55,374 bases of DNA from positions 1 through 55,374 of the forward strand of contig CAJOEC010000013.1 of NCBI GenBank assembly GCA_905233425.1, read 5' to 3'. Shown in pieces: positions 33,565-40,954 of this stretch. The stretch comes from an uncultured Prevotella sp. (GTDB lineage: Bacteria; Bacteroidota; Bacteroidia; Bacteroidales; Bacteroidaceae). The notes beneath the pieces are model-generated. The model did no database searches and was not told the DNA's origin. It worked only from the letters and a program-made list of their open reading frames with translations. The position numbers and the translations under genes are program-made. Positions within the stretch are counted from its first letter, which is position 1, and the number at the start of each line of letters is the position of its first letter.

Positions 33565-33855
33565 ATGTTTAAGCGCGACGTACACCAGATAAGCCAGTTA
33601 GTGATGCGCAACTTGCGCGTCCAGGGATTGGAGACACCGCTTCTGCAGAAGCGGCTTGTTGAGGGATGGCCGGAGGTTGCCGGTGCTGCCATCGCCCGCT
33701 ATACCACCGACGTGACCATTCGCAACCAGACGCTATTCGTAAAGCTGAAGGTGCCAGCCCTGCGTGCCGACTTGAGCATGCGGCGGCAGGAGTTCGTGAA
33801 GCGGCTAAACGAATATGTCGGCGCTCAGGTGATCGCCGACATAAGGTTTTGTTAG
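33565..33855 (+). CDS. DUF721/DciA-like protein
   Basis: A 96-residue protein of the DUF721 family. DciA, a member, helps load the replicative helicase in bacteria without DnaC. Visible features: an N-terminal helix (VHQISQLVMRNLRVQGLETPLLQKRL), then WPEVAGAAIARYTTDVTIRNQTLFVKL, with the W-x-x-V-G and L-x-V core of the family. The end is LNEYVGAQVIADIRF. Position directly after recF supports a role in replication. The DciA function is inferred from family and context. Confidence 0.8.
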   Translation: MFKRDVHQISQLVMRNLRVQGLETPLLQKRLVEGWPEVAGAAIARYTTDVTIRNQTLFVKLKVPALRADLSMRRQEFVKRLNEYVGAQVIADIRFC

Positions 33856-33894
33856 GGGACTGCGGCGATGCCGTAGTGTACGGGACAGAGAGGG

Positions 33895-35100
33895 CTATGA
33901 ATAGAGGAACTCGCCGTGTTCGCTCTTGATTGTTAGCGAGCGTTTCCCTTCTTCTATGCGACCAACCACTTGTGCATCGATGTTGAAGCTGCGGCTTATG
34001 TCGACGACAGTCTGTGCCATCTCGGGGCGGACGTAAATCTCCATTCGGTGACCCATGTTGAACACCTGGTACATCTCGCGCCAATCGGTGCCCGACTGTT
34101 CATGGATGATTTGGAACAGCGGCGGCACTGGGAACATGTTGTCCTTGATGACGCGGCAGTTTTCGCCCACGAAATGGAGCACCTTTGTCTGTGCTCCGCC
34201 TGTGCAGTGCACCATGCCGTGAATCTCCGTGCGCGGCAGCTTGTCGAGAATGCGCTTGACCACGGGGGCGTAGGTGCGGGTAGGGGAGAGGACAAGCTGT
34301 CCGACGGTGAGTGTTTCTGTTTGTTGCGACTGAGTCGCAACATACGGGGAAGAGGACAGCAGTTCGTAGCTTCCGCTGTAGACGAGGTTGTCGGGGACGG
34401 CGTGGTCGTAGCTTTCGGGGTAGCGCTCTGCGAGATATTTGGCGAATACATCGTGGCGTGCCGATGTCAGTCCGTTGCTGCCCATGCCTCCGTTGTAGGA
34501 GTGTTCGTAGGTGGCCTGTCCGCTGCTTGACAGTCCTACGATGACATCGCCCGGCTTTATGTTGGCGTTGTCGATGACGTCGCTTCGCTTCATGCGGCAT
34601 GTGACTGTGCTGTCGACGATGATGGTGCGCACGAGGTCGCCCACGTCGGCCGTCTCTCCGCCTGTCGGCCAGATGCCCACGCCCATCTCCCTCAGTTCGC
34701 TGAGCAGGTCGTCGGTGCCCTGGATGATGGCCGATATGACCTCGCCGGGAATGAGGTTCTTGTTGCGTCCTATGGTGCTCGAGACGAGTATGTTGTCCGT
34801 AGCTCCCACGCAGAGCAGGTCGTCGGTGTTCATCACTATGGCATCCTGTGCAATGCCCCGCCAAACGCTGAGGTCGCCAGTCTCTTTCCAGTACATATAG
34901 GCCAGAGAAGACTTTGTCCCGGCTCCGTCGGCATGCATGATGTTGCAGTACTGCGGGTCGCCGCCCAGTATGTCGGGGATGATCTTGCAGAAGGCTTGTG
35001 GGAATAGCCCCTTGTCAATGTTCTTTATTGCTGCGTGCACGTCTTCCTTCGCCGCGCTCACGCCACGCAAGGCGTATCTGTTTCCGTGGTTTTCCATCAC
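33895..35100 (-). CDS. purM: Phosphoribosylformylglycinamidine cyclo-ligase-like
   Basis: An AIR synthetase-type enzyme that closes the imidazole ring in purine synthesis using ATP, 401 residues, the longer form found in Bacteroidetes. Motifs: IMHADGAGTKSSLAYMYWKET (N-terminal AIRS domain, DGAGTK), AQDAIVMNTDDLLCVGA, WPTGGETADVGDLVRT, GLSSSGQATYEHSYNGGMGSNG. The C-terminal domain has MVHCTGGAQTKVLHF and PPLFQIIHEQSGTDWREMYQVFNMGHRMEI (key residues FNMGHRM). Its position after pulA and the TPM gene, 35 bp from the latter, suggests cotranscription, though their roles are unrelated. Confidence 0.88.
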   Translation of the reverse strand: MMENHGNRYALRGVSAAKEDVHAAIKNIDKGLFPQAFCKIIPDILGGDPQYCNIMHADGAGTKSSLAYMYWKETGDLSVWRGIAQDAIVMNTDDLLCVGATDNILVSSTIGRNKNLIPGEVISAIIQGTDDLLSELREMGVGIWPTGGETADVGDLVRTIIVDSTVTCRMKRSDVIDNANIKPGDVIVGLSSSGQATYEHSYNGGMGSNGLTSARHDVFAKYLAERYPESYDHAVPDNLVYSGSYELLSSSPYVATQSQQTETLTVGQLVLSPTRTYAPVVKRILDKLPRTEIHGMVHCTGGAQTKVLHFVGENCRVIKDNMFPVPPLFQIIHEQSGTDWREMYQVFNMGHRMEIYVRPEMAQTVVDISRSFNIDAQVVGRIEEGKRSLTIKSEHGEFLYS

Positions 35101-35135
35101 TCGGAATTGTAATTGGTGATTGATGCTTGGATGGG

Positions 35136-35756
35136 TCAGCTTAACTTGCCTTCCATTCTATGATAGAGAGCTTCTACGAACGAGAGCATTCCTTCGTCGG
35201 GGTCGCCCTCACGCAGATATGGAATCATGATGTTGTTGAGCAACTGCTGGCATTCCACCTCTGAGATCTTTGACTCCAGTTCGTGTCCTATCTCGAGGCG
35301 CACACCTTTGTCCTGATAAGCCAGCACTATGACGAGCATATTGTCATTAGGCTTAAAGTTCTCGAAGAGAGCAAATGCGAATGACTCAACGTTTGATTCG
35401 TAGACGTGGTTCACAGCCACCACGCAAGCTTCTACGCCAAGTTCGACCCTGGCATAGAGGAAAATGCGGTTGAGTTCGGCTTCAGCTTCGGGCGAGAGCA
35501 CCCCGTCGGGATTTGACACGAATCGTGGCGGGTTGGTGTCTTCCGGCAGTGGCACGGTAGCAAAGGTCCATCCCTCGTCGTCGTCGGCTATTACTGTCGT
35601 CGTGCTTTCCGTTCCCGTTTCCGTCTTCGTTTCTGTCTTTGCCTTTGTTTCTGTTCCAGTCTGTGGCGTTCCCGTGCCGCCCTGCTGTTTGCAGGATGTC
35701 ATGGCAATGGCCAGAAGGACTGCAAGTGCCATGAATACAGTTGTTCTTATTCTCAT
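35136..35756 (-). CDS. TPM-domain lipoprotein
   Basis: A 206-residue lipoprotein: signal MRIRTTVFMALAVLLAIAMTSC with lipobox AMTSC. A Thr/Glu/Lys linker with repeated TET motifs (TETKAKTETKTETGTE) follows. Then comes a TPM (TLP18.3/Psb32/MOLO) domain from FVSNPDGVLSPEAEAELNRIF through NDNMLVIVLAYQDKGVRLEIGHELE to a C-terminal helix. TPM domains are involved in repair or turnover of membrane complexes in plants, and some act as acid phosphatases; the bacterial role is unclear. It lies 14 bp downstream of pulA. Confidence 0.82.
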   Translation of the reverse strand: MRIRTTVFMALAVLLAIAMTSCKQQGGTGTPQTGTETKAKTETKTETGTESTTTVIADDDEGWTFATVPLPEDTNPPRFVSNPDGVLSPEAEAELNRIFLYARVELGVEACVVAVNHVYESNVESFAFALFENFKPNDNMLVIVLAYQDKGVRLEIGHELESKISEVECQQLLNNIMIPYLREGDPDEGMLSFVEALYHRMEGKLS

Positions 35757-35770
35757 AGTGTCTAATGTGG

Positions 35771-37741
35771 TTACTGGTGTGCGATTAGGGCTGTCTGTGG
35801 TGCCACGGTGAACTTCGTGCCGGTGAGCTTTCCGAGGCCCTGCTCGTCAATATTTCCGTCGCTGCATACGATGGTGTAGGTTCCTTCGGGCACCGTCACC
35901 TCCTTTGCCTTGTTGCTGGCATTGAGTATGACGACGATGTTGTTCCACTTGTCGCCGCCGGCATTGTCCTTCAAGAAGAAAGCCACGACGCAGTCCTCAG
36001 CGGGCAGGAACTCCAGATGCTGGCGCACAAGGCCGGCATCGCCGAGGTGGAAGGCGGGATGGTTCTTACGCAGAGCAATCAGACGCTTGTAGTAGTCGAA
36101 TACCTGTGGATAGCGCTCCTTGTTGGCCCAGTCGAGCTGGTTGATGCTGTCGGGCGACTCATAGCTGTTGTGAACACCTTGCTTCGTGCGCAGCAGTTCC
36201 TCGCCGCTGAGCATGAAGGGCACGCCCTGCGAGGTGAATACTGCGGTTTGGGCGAGGAGGTCGAGAGCTATGAGTTTAGGGTTGAGAGTTGAGGGTTGAG
36301 AGACTTTACCTTTTGTGTTGAGGTCTTTCAATCCCGGTATGCTGGCCTTTAGGCGGTCAACGAGGCACATGTCGTCGTGGCAGGATACGTAGCTCATCAT
36401 CTGTGTGGGCTGCAGGGCGTATGGCTCTTTCGAGTAGTTTACTTTTGAGTAGTCCACCTGTGGATGCTCTATCATGCCGGCGATGCCCGCCTTGATGCTC
36501 TCTTTGAGTCCCCCGAGGTCGGCATCATTGCCAGTGGCGCTTGCAAGACCCAGCCATCCGGGCTTTGTGTCGTCGGAGAACGGGCCGCGCAGGGCGTCGC
36601 GAATGTCGTCGCTGAAGGCGGCAATGCCCGGCATCTGCGGGATGTTGGCCTTCATGCCAAGCTGCTCTCCGGGAAGTGCACAGCCACCGGCGCTCCAGCC
36701 CTCGCCGTAGATGAAGATTCGGGGATTGATTTCGTCGAGGGCGGCGCGTATGGCGTTCATCGTCTCGATGTCGTGCACGCCCATGAGGTCGAAGCGGAAG
36801 CCGTCGATGTGGTACTCCCGTGCCCAGTACTTCACGCTCTCGATCATGAACTCACGCATCATGGGCTTCTCCGATGCTGTCTCGTTGCCGCAGCCGCTGC
36901 CGTTGCTGTATGTGCCGTCGGCGTTCTTGCGGTAGTAGTAGTCGGGGAATGTGCGCTGGAAATTGCTGCCGTCGATGTTGAACGTGTGGTTGTACACCAC
37001 GTCGAGCACCACGGCGATGCCCTTCCCGTGCAGGGCCTTCACCATGTTCTTGAACTCACGGATGCGGCAGAGCGGGTCGTAGGGGTCTGTGCTGTAGCTG
37101 CCATCGGGGACGTTATAGTTCACCGGGTCGTAGCCCCAGTTGTACTTGTTCTCGTCGAGCCGGGTCTCGTCCACCGAGCCGTAGTCGTAGGATGGCAGAA
37201 TGTGGACGGCGTTGATGCCTAAGTCGGTGAGGTGGTCGAGTGCCCATGGCTCAGTCAGGGCCATGAACTTGCCGGGATATTGTGCTCCGGGACGGGCCAC
37301 GGAGAAGTCGCGGTGGTGCATCTCGTAGACAATCCAGTCCTGGAACTCACGAGCGGGGAGGCTGTCGGCGGCCCAGCCCTCAGGGTTGGTGTCGCTCAGG
37401 TCGGCCACCACGCCCTTCTGTCCGTTCACCGTCACGGCCTTGGCAAACACGCCCGGCGAAGCCTGTCCGTTGACCACGAACTCATAGTTCTTGCCTTTGA
37501 GGTCGCCCTTCACAGTGGCCGTCCAGATGGCCCCCTCGTCGGCGGGAACGTCCGTGCGGGTCATGGCCACGCTGTCGCCATCGACGACAACCATGCACTT
37601 GGCGTCGCCGGGGGCGAAGAGTTTGAACACTGTAGCCTTGGGCGAGTAGGTCATCTCGTCGAAGCTGAAACTGTCTACTTTCTGGTTGTTGTCGCAAGCC
37701 ATTATCATTGCCGTGACTCCTAAGAATAATAGTTTCTTCAT
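35771..37741 (-). CDS. pulA: Type I pullulanase lipoprotein (GH13)
   Basis: A debranching enzyme that cuts alpha-1,6 links in pullulan or starch, 656 residues from the ATG at 37741. That start gives MKKLLFLGVTAMIMAC, a lipobox signal; upstream codons add only a hydrophilic stretch. An N-terminal CBM48-like domain precedes the GH13 barrel. Type I marker YNWGYDP is present. Catalytic blocks are VVLDVVYNHTF, DGFRFDLMG (nucleophile Asp), IFIYGEGW (acid/base Glu) and VSCHDDM. After GLKDL, an odd segment (KGKVSQPSTLNPKLIALD) is encoded by a CTCAACCCTC-type low-complexity repeat around 36270-36305. It is probably exposed on the outer membrane; TPM and purM genes follow. Confidence 0.9.
   Translation of the reverse strand: MKKLLFLGVTAMIMACDNNQKVDSFSFDEMTYSPKATVFKLFAPGDAKCMVVVDGDSVAMTRTDVPADEGAIWTATVKGDLKGKNYEFVVNGQASPGVFAKAVTVNGQKGVVADLSDTNPEGWAADSLPAREFQDWIVYEMHHRDFSVARPGAQYPGKFMALTEPWALDHLTDLGINAVHILPSYDYGSVDETRLDENKYNWGYDPVNYNVPDGSYSTDPYDPLCRIREFKNMVKALHGKGIAVVLDVVYNHTFNIDGSNFQRTFPDYYYRKNADGTYSNGSGCGNETASEKPMMREFMIESVKYWAREYHIDGFRFDLMGVHDIETMNAIRAALDEINPRIFIYGEGWSAGGCALPGEQLGMKANIPQMPGIAAFSDDIRDALRGPFSDDTKPGWLGLASATGNDADLGGLKESIKAGIAGMIEHPQVDYSKVNYSKEPYALQPTQMMSYVSCHDDMCLVDRLKASIPGLKDLNTKGKVSQPSTLNPKLIALDLLAQTAVFTSQGVPFMLSGEELLRTKQGVHNSYESPDSINQLDWANKERYPQVFDYYKRLIALRKNHPAFHLGDAGLVRQHLEFLPAEDCVVAFFLKDNAGGDKWNNIVVILNASNKAKEVTVPEGTYTIVCSDGNIDEQGLGKLTGTKFTVAPQTALIAHQ
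36270..36305. repeat. GGGTTGAGAGTTGAG repeat inside pulA
   Basis: The plus strand reads GGGTTGAGAGTTGAGGGTTG, an imperfect tandem of GTTGAG(A/G) units. In frame it gives QPSTLN on the minus strand. A related CTCAACACT/CTCAACGCT run is seen in the intergenic space at 24146-24180, supporting an origin as intergenic repeat. Confidence 0.65.
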
Positions 37742-37774
37742 AGTCTTGTGCATTTTTACTTGGTTATAATGCCG

Positions 37775-37782
37775 CAAAGTTA
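37775..37782 (-). promoter_or_regulatory. -7 box of the pulA unit
   Basis: Plus CAAAGTTA equals TAACTTTG on the minus strand, 34 bp before the ATG at 37741. No clear -33. Confidence 0.55.
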
Positions 37783-37839
37783 CGAAAAATGGAGAACACG
37801 GAGAAAAATTTTTTACAGTTTTAACACTTAGGAGGTTTT

Positions 37840-38127
37840 ACAGTAAATGATTATCCTCAATTAGGTAACTAAGACGCTGAAGGCGTCTCCTCTCAATAAC
37901 CTGCGGGTACAAAGTACCCCCGGATAGAAGGATGGGGGTGACATCGACCCTAAAGGGGTCGCCCATCTGTTCTGATAGGAGGGGCGTCCACGAGCACGGG
38001 GGGCGACCCCTTCAGGGTCGATGTCACCCCTCCTGTCATTCTATCCGCAGGTCGTTCCGACCTACGGCTATTATGCGGTGACGCTTTCAGCGTCGGTTGC
38101 ACTAATTTGCGGATAATCATTTACAGT
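37840..38127. repeat. Large imperfect inverted repeat, about 290 bp
   Basis: The ends 37840-37856 and 38111-38127 (GTAAATGATTATCC and its complement) pair in 16 of 17 positions. Inner pairs are visible. GACGCTGAAGGCGTC on the left corresponds to GACGCTTTCAGCGTC on the right. TGACATCGACCCTAAAGGGG corresponds to CCCCTTCAGGGTCGATGTCA. CTGCGGGTAC with GGATAG corresponds to CTATCCGCAG. It has no transposase and no coding frame; a MITE or large REP-type structure. It makes up most of the 580-bp gap upstream of pulA. Confidence 0.85.
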
Positions 38128-38185
38128 CCCCCTGCCTGTCTTAGCGCGACCTGTCGCCAGTTGCTCTGACCCCCCTCCGGAACGT

Positions 38186-38292
38186 TAAAAAGTCCGCGCC
38201 GGGCGGACTGGGAGTTCGCGCCGTGCGAACTGTGAGTTCAGACCGTGCGAACTGTGAGTTCGCACGGCGCGAACTTTTTGGCATGTCGGAGA
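38186..38292. repeat. GTTCGC/GCGAAC palindrome cluster, copy C
   Basis: AGTCCGC...GCGGACT, AGTTCGC...GCGAACT and related palindromes about 24 bp apart end in GCGAACTTTTTGG (38269-38281) and the flank GCATGTCGGAGA. The last 24 bp are the exact reverse complement of the left end of copy B. It lies about 30-130 bp after the DHHW gene's stop on the minus strand, and could serve as a terminator. Confidence 0.85.
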
Positions 38293-38320
38293 CGATTCAT
38301 AAGCCAATCGGATGGGGGTT

Positions 38321-39925
38321 CTACAGAGATGTGGAGTCGGCGGGGGTGGTGCCCGACGGAGAAGCGGTGCCCGACGGTGACCCGTCGGGAATGGTGGCTG
38401 TGCCCGTTGGGGAATCGCTGCCCGACGGTGAACCGTCGGGAACGGTGGTTGTGCCTGATGGTGAAGCGCCGCCCGACGGGGAATCGCTGCCCGACGGTGA
38501 CCCGTCGGGAACGGTGGCTGTGTTTGACGGAGAAGCGCCGGGAACGGTGGCTGTGTCGCGGGCGATGGCCGTGCTGTCGGGGCGGTGGTGGTATGTGCCG
38601 TTGCGCTGGGTGAGGAAACGGGTGTAGTTTTTGTAGGTGTAGGAAGAATATGCCTTGAAAATGTTGTTGGCGAAAAGAATGTCGGTGATGCCGTTCTCAG
38701 CCACGTAGTCCACCATGTTCTTCGTGAAATAGCGCGAGTCGATGACGTGCACCTCCTCGAATGAGTAGAACAGGTAGCCGGGTATGGCGTTGCCGAAGCT
38801 GTCCTTCAGGATAATCACGCGACGGCCGTTCTTCGTCGAGGTGACAACCTTCGTCAGCTTCGTGTCGCCTCCCATGAAGGTGCAGTAGGCTCCGCCGCTA
38901 CCGTCCTTGTAGTGGAAGAAGAAACGGCTCTTGAAGGGCCTGCCCTCGCCGGTGACACGATACTGGCTGTCAATGGAGTAATTGGTGTATGTGGTCTCGT
39001 AGGTCACTTCTGTCGGCACGTAGTAGACGAAGTCCTCGGGGGCGTTCTTCACGGCGATGTCCTGCGAGTAGCCGTACATGCTGCCCACGTAGCCGTGGAC
39101 CACGTGCTGCTCGTAGCCGTCGAGGTCGCGGAAAGGCACTCCGGCCACTTCGGCGAATTTCTTTGCGGCGTAGAAAGCTCCCAACGGTGCCCAGTGGTGG
39201 TCGGTGCGCAGGTAGATATCCTCAGCGGCATGTTCCTGGAGGGTGTAGTAGACGTCGACCATCTTCACGTCGGGCGATAGGTGGGCGATGACGTTGTCGA
39301 TGGTGGGCCGCTGTGGGTTGGTGCGCTTGCGTGCCTTCTCGGGGCAGTAGAACTCTGCGCTGGTGGGGATAACCATGCAGTAGACATTGACGTCGGGGAA
39401 GGTCTCCTTGTACTTGTTGGCGGCCATGGCATAGCCCACGCATCCCTTTCCGCTGCCGCCGAAGGCCATCAGGGCGCGGACGTTCTGCCCCTGGCCGATG
39501 ATGAGTATTCCGTTGTTGGCAATCTTGGCGTTCTCGTCGGCGGGAGTGTAGTCGTCTATTGAGTCCTGCCCCTCCTGTGCCTCATAGGTCTCATAAGTCC
39601 CATCAGCCCCATCTGCTTCGCTGCCAGCGCCCTTGTCGGTCGAGGCATGGAAGGTGATATTGTCGTCGCTTGTGGCAATGTGCTGTATGTCCTTCACCAT
39701 CATGCTCAGGTGCATGAAATGGTCGCGGTAAGGCTCGCTGTCGCTGAACCACGACGACACGGCACTGGTGAACGAGCCGTTGGTGAGCTGTCCGAAAGAG
39801 AATTGCGGGAAGGTGGCCAGCTCGCGCTTCTCCAACTCGGAGAACGTCGGGCGGGGGAATGTGTTGAAAACTATGGCGAAGGCCGCAAAGGCCAGCCCTA
39901 CAATAATAATATATAGCTTGTTCAT
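38321..39925 (-). CDS. DHHW-family protein with repeated Pro/Gly/Ser tail
   Basis: A 534-residue membrane-anchored protein: an N-terminal helix (LYIIIVGLAFAAFAIVF) then FPRPTFSELEKRELATFPQFS, the standard opening of DHHW/AlgJ-like proteins. The SGNH-related catalytic core has RTDHHWAPLGAFYAAKKFAE and later VIILKDSFGNAIPGYLF. It probably transfers acetyl groups to a glycan in the periplasm with the AlgI-like partner. From residue about 459 to the end is a low-complexity tail built from VPDGSPSG and ASPSG units. It is encoded by three 20-bp palindromes (38370-38389, 38421-38440, 38490-38509) and their flanks. The paralogue upstream lacks any such tail. It overlaps that paralogue by 4 bp. Confidence 0.83.
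   Translation of the reverse strand: MNKLYIIIVGLAFAAFAIVFNTFPRPTFSELEKRELATFPQFSFGQLTNGSFTSAVSSWFSDSEPYRDHFMHLSMMVKDIQHIATSDDNITFHASTDKGAGSEADGADGTYETYEAQEGQDSIDDYTPADENAKIANNGILIIGQGQNVRALMAFGGSGKGCVGYAMAANKYKETFPDVNVYCMVIPTSAEFYCPEKARKRTNPQRPTIDNVIAHLSPDVKMVDVYYTLQEHAAEDIYLRTDHHWAPLGAFYAAKKFAEVAGVPFRDLDGYEQHVVHGYVGSMYGYSQDIAVKNAPEDFVYYVPTEVTYETTYTNYSIDSQYRVTGEGRPFKSRFFFHYKDGSGGAYCTFMGGDTKLTKVVTSTKNGRRVIILKDSFGNAIPGYLFYSFEEVHVIDSRYFTKNMVDYVAENGITDILFANNIFKAYSSYTYKNYTRFLTQRNGTYHHRPDSTAIARDTATVPGASPSNTATVPDGSPSGSDSPSGGASPSGTTTVPDGSPSGSDSPTGTATIPDGSPSGTASPSGTTPADSTSL
38370..38509. repeat. CCCGACGG/CCGTCGGG palindromes in coding sequence
   Basis: Three copies of CCCGACGGTGAnCCGTCGGG lie at 38370-38389, 38421-38440 and 38490-38509, with partial units between. 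They are in frame in the tail of the DHHW protein, read as PDGSPSG. Confidence 0.85.
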
Positions 39926-40950
39926 TGTGCTAAGTATTGGCGGAGCTTCTGGCTCGTGGCAGGTGTATATGCGTGGAGCAGGTTGTTGGCGAAGAGCACG
40001 TCGGTGATGTTCCGCTGCTTGGCGAAGCGGATGATGTTCTCGGTGAAGTAACGGCAGTCGACGACATGAATCTCCTCGAACGAGCCGAAGAGGAACGACG
40101 ATAGGGCATTGCCGTAGCTGTCCTTCAGTATGAGCAGCCGCCGTCCGTTCTTCGTCGACGTGTAGACGCTGGTGGTGTTGGCGTCGCCGCCCATAAACGT
40201 GCTGTAGGCATTGGGGCTTCCGTCGTCGTAGTGGCGGAAGAAGTCGCAGTCCTCGCGGGGGTGTGGAGTCACCACCTTGTGCCGGTGCCCACGGCGGCCA
40301 CGGGTGCTGAAGGTGTAGCGCACGTGGTTGGAAGTGTAGTCGACGGTTCGCGGAACGTAGTAGACGAAGTTCTCGGGCACACGGCCTACGGCGGCATCGC
40401 GTGAGAAACGCTGCATGGTGCCTACGAAATTACGTACCGTGCACGTGTCGTATTCGGAGAGTGGCAGGAACGGCACGCCGGCCTCGGCAGCGAATGCCTC
40501 AGCAGCATAGTAGGCTCCAAGCGGCGACCAGTGGTGGTCGGTGCGAAGGTAGATGTCCTCGTCGACATGGTCCGTAAGCACAGGCAGCAGGTCGACGGTC
40601 TTCACGATGGTCTTCAGTTGGTCGTAGATGTTGCTGATGCCGCGCTGCTCGCTGTCCGACCAGCCGCTGAGGCTGTCGGGAAGATAGAACGCGACGGCGG
40701 TGGGGATGGTCATGCAGTAGACGCGTGTGCTGGCCAGACGTGCCTTGTAGTCGTTCACCACTGAGGCATATTCTGCGGCACGGCCCTTGACAAGGCTGAA
40801 AGGCTCCATGCCACGTGCCAATGAGTCGTCCTCTACGACGATGATGCCCCGGTGTGCCTTACGCACCACCGGCTGGGCAGTAGCTGTGGCTACCCAAAAA
40901 ACCACTATCCCCACAATACCAACCAAGTTGCACAGTATTCTTTTTGTCAT
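39922..40950 (-). CDS. DHHW-family protein (AlgX/AlgJ-like)
   Basis: A 342-residue paralogue of the next gene. A signal or anchor helix (ILCNLVGIVGIVVFWVATATA) is followed by an SGNH-like domain with RTDHHWSPLGAYYAAEAFAAE and RLLILKDSYGNALSSFLFGSF. YYVPRTVDYTSNHVRYTF and FMGGDANTTSVYTSTKNGRR also align with the paralogue. In alginate systems AlgJ/AlgX carry the DHHW-type catalytic Asp-His pair for O-acetyl transfer. It is 4 bp from the AlgI-like gene and overlaps the second DHHW gene by 4 bp, so the three form one unit. Confidence 0.83.
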   Translation of the reverse strand: MTKRILCNLVGIVGIVVFWVATATAQPVVRKAHRGIIVVEDDSLARGMEPFSLVKGRAAEYASVVNDYKARLASTRVYCMTIPTAVAFYLPDSLSGWSDSEQRGISNIYDQLKTIVKTVDLLPVLTDHVDEDIYLRTDHHWSPLGAYYAAEAFAAEAGVPFLPLSEYDTCTVRNFVGTMQRFSRDAAVGRVPENFVYYVPRTVDYTSNHVRYTFSTRGRRGHRHKVVTPHPREDCDFFRHYDDGSPNAYSTFMGGDANTTSVYTSTKNGRRLLILKDSYGNALSSFLFGSFEEIHVVDCRYFTENIIRFAKQRNITDVLFANNLLHAYTPATSQKLRQYLAQ

Positions 40951-40954
40951 AGTC

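Noticed and set aside
36464..37222. 252-codon open frame antisense to pulA
   Set aside because: The pullulanase catalytic motifs lie on the other strand across the whole interval.
37840..38127. Insertion sequence
   Set aside because: It has inverted ends but is only about 290 bp, with no transposase frame on either strand.
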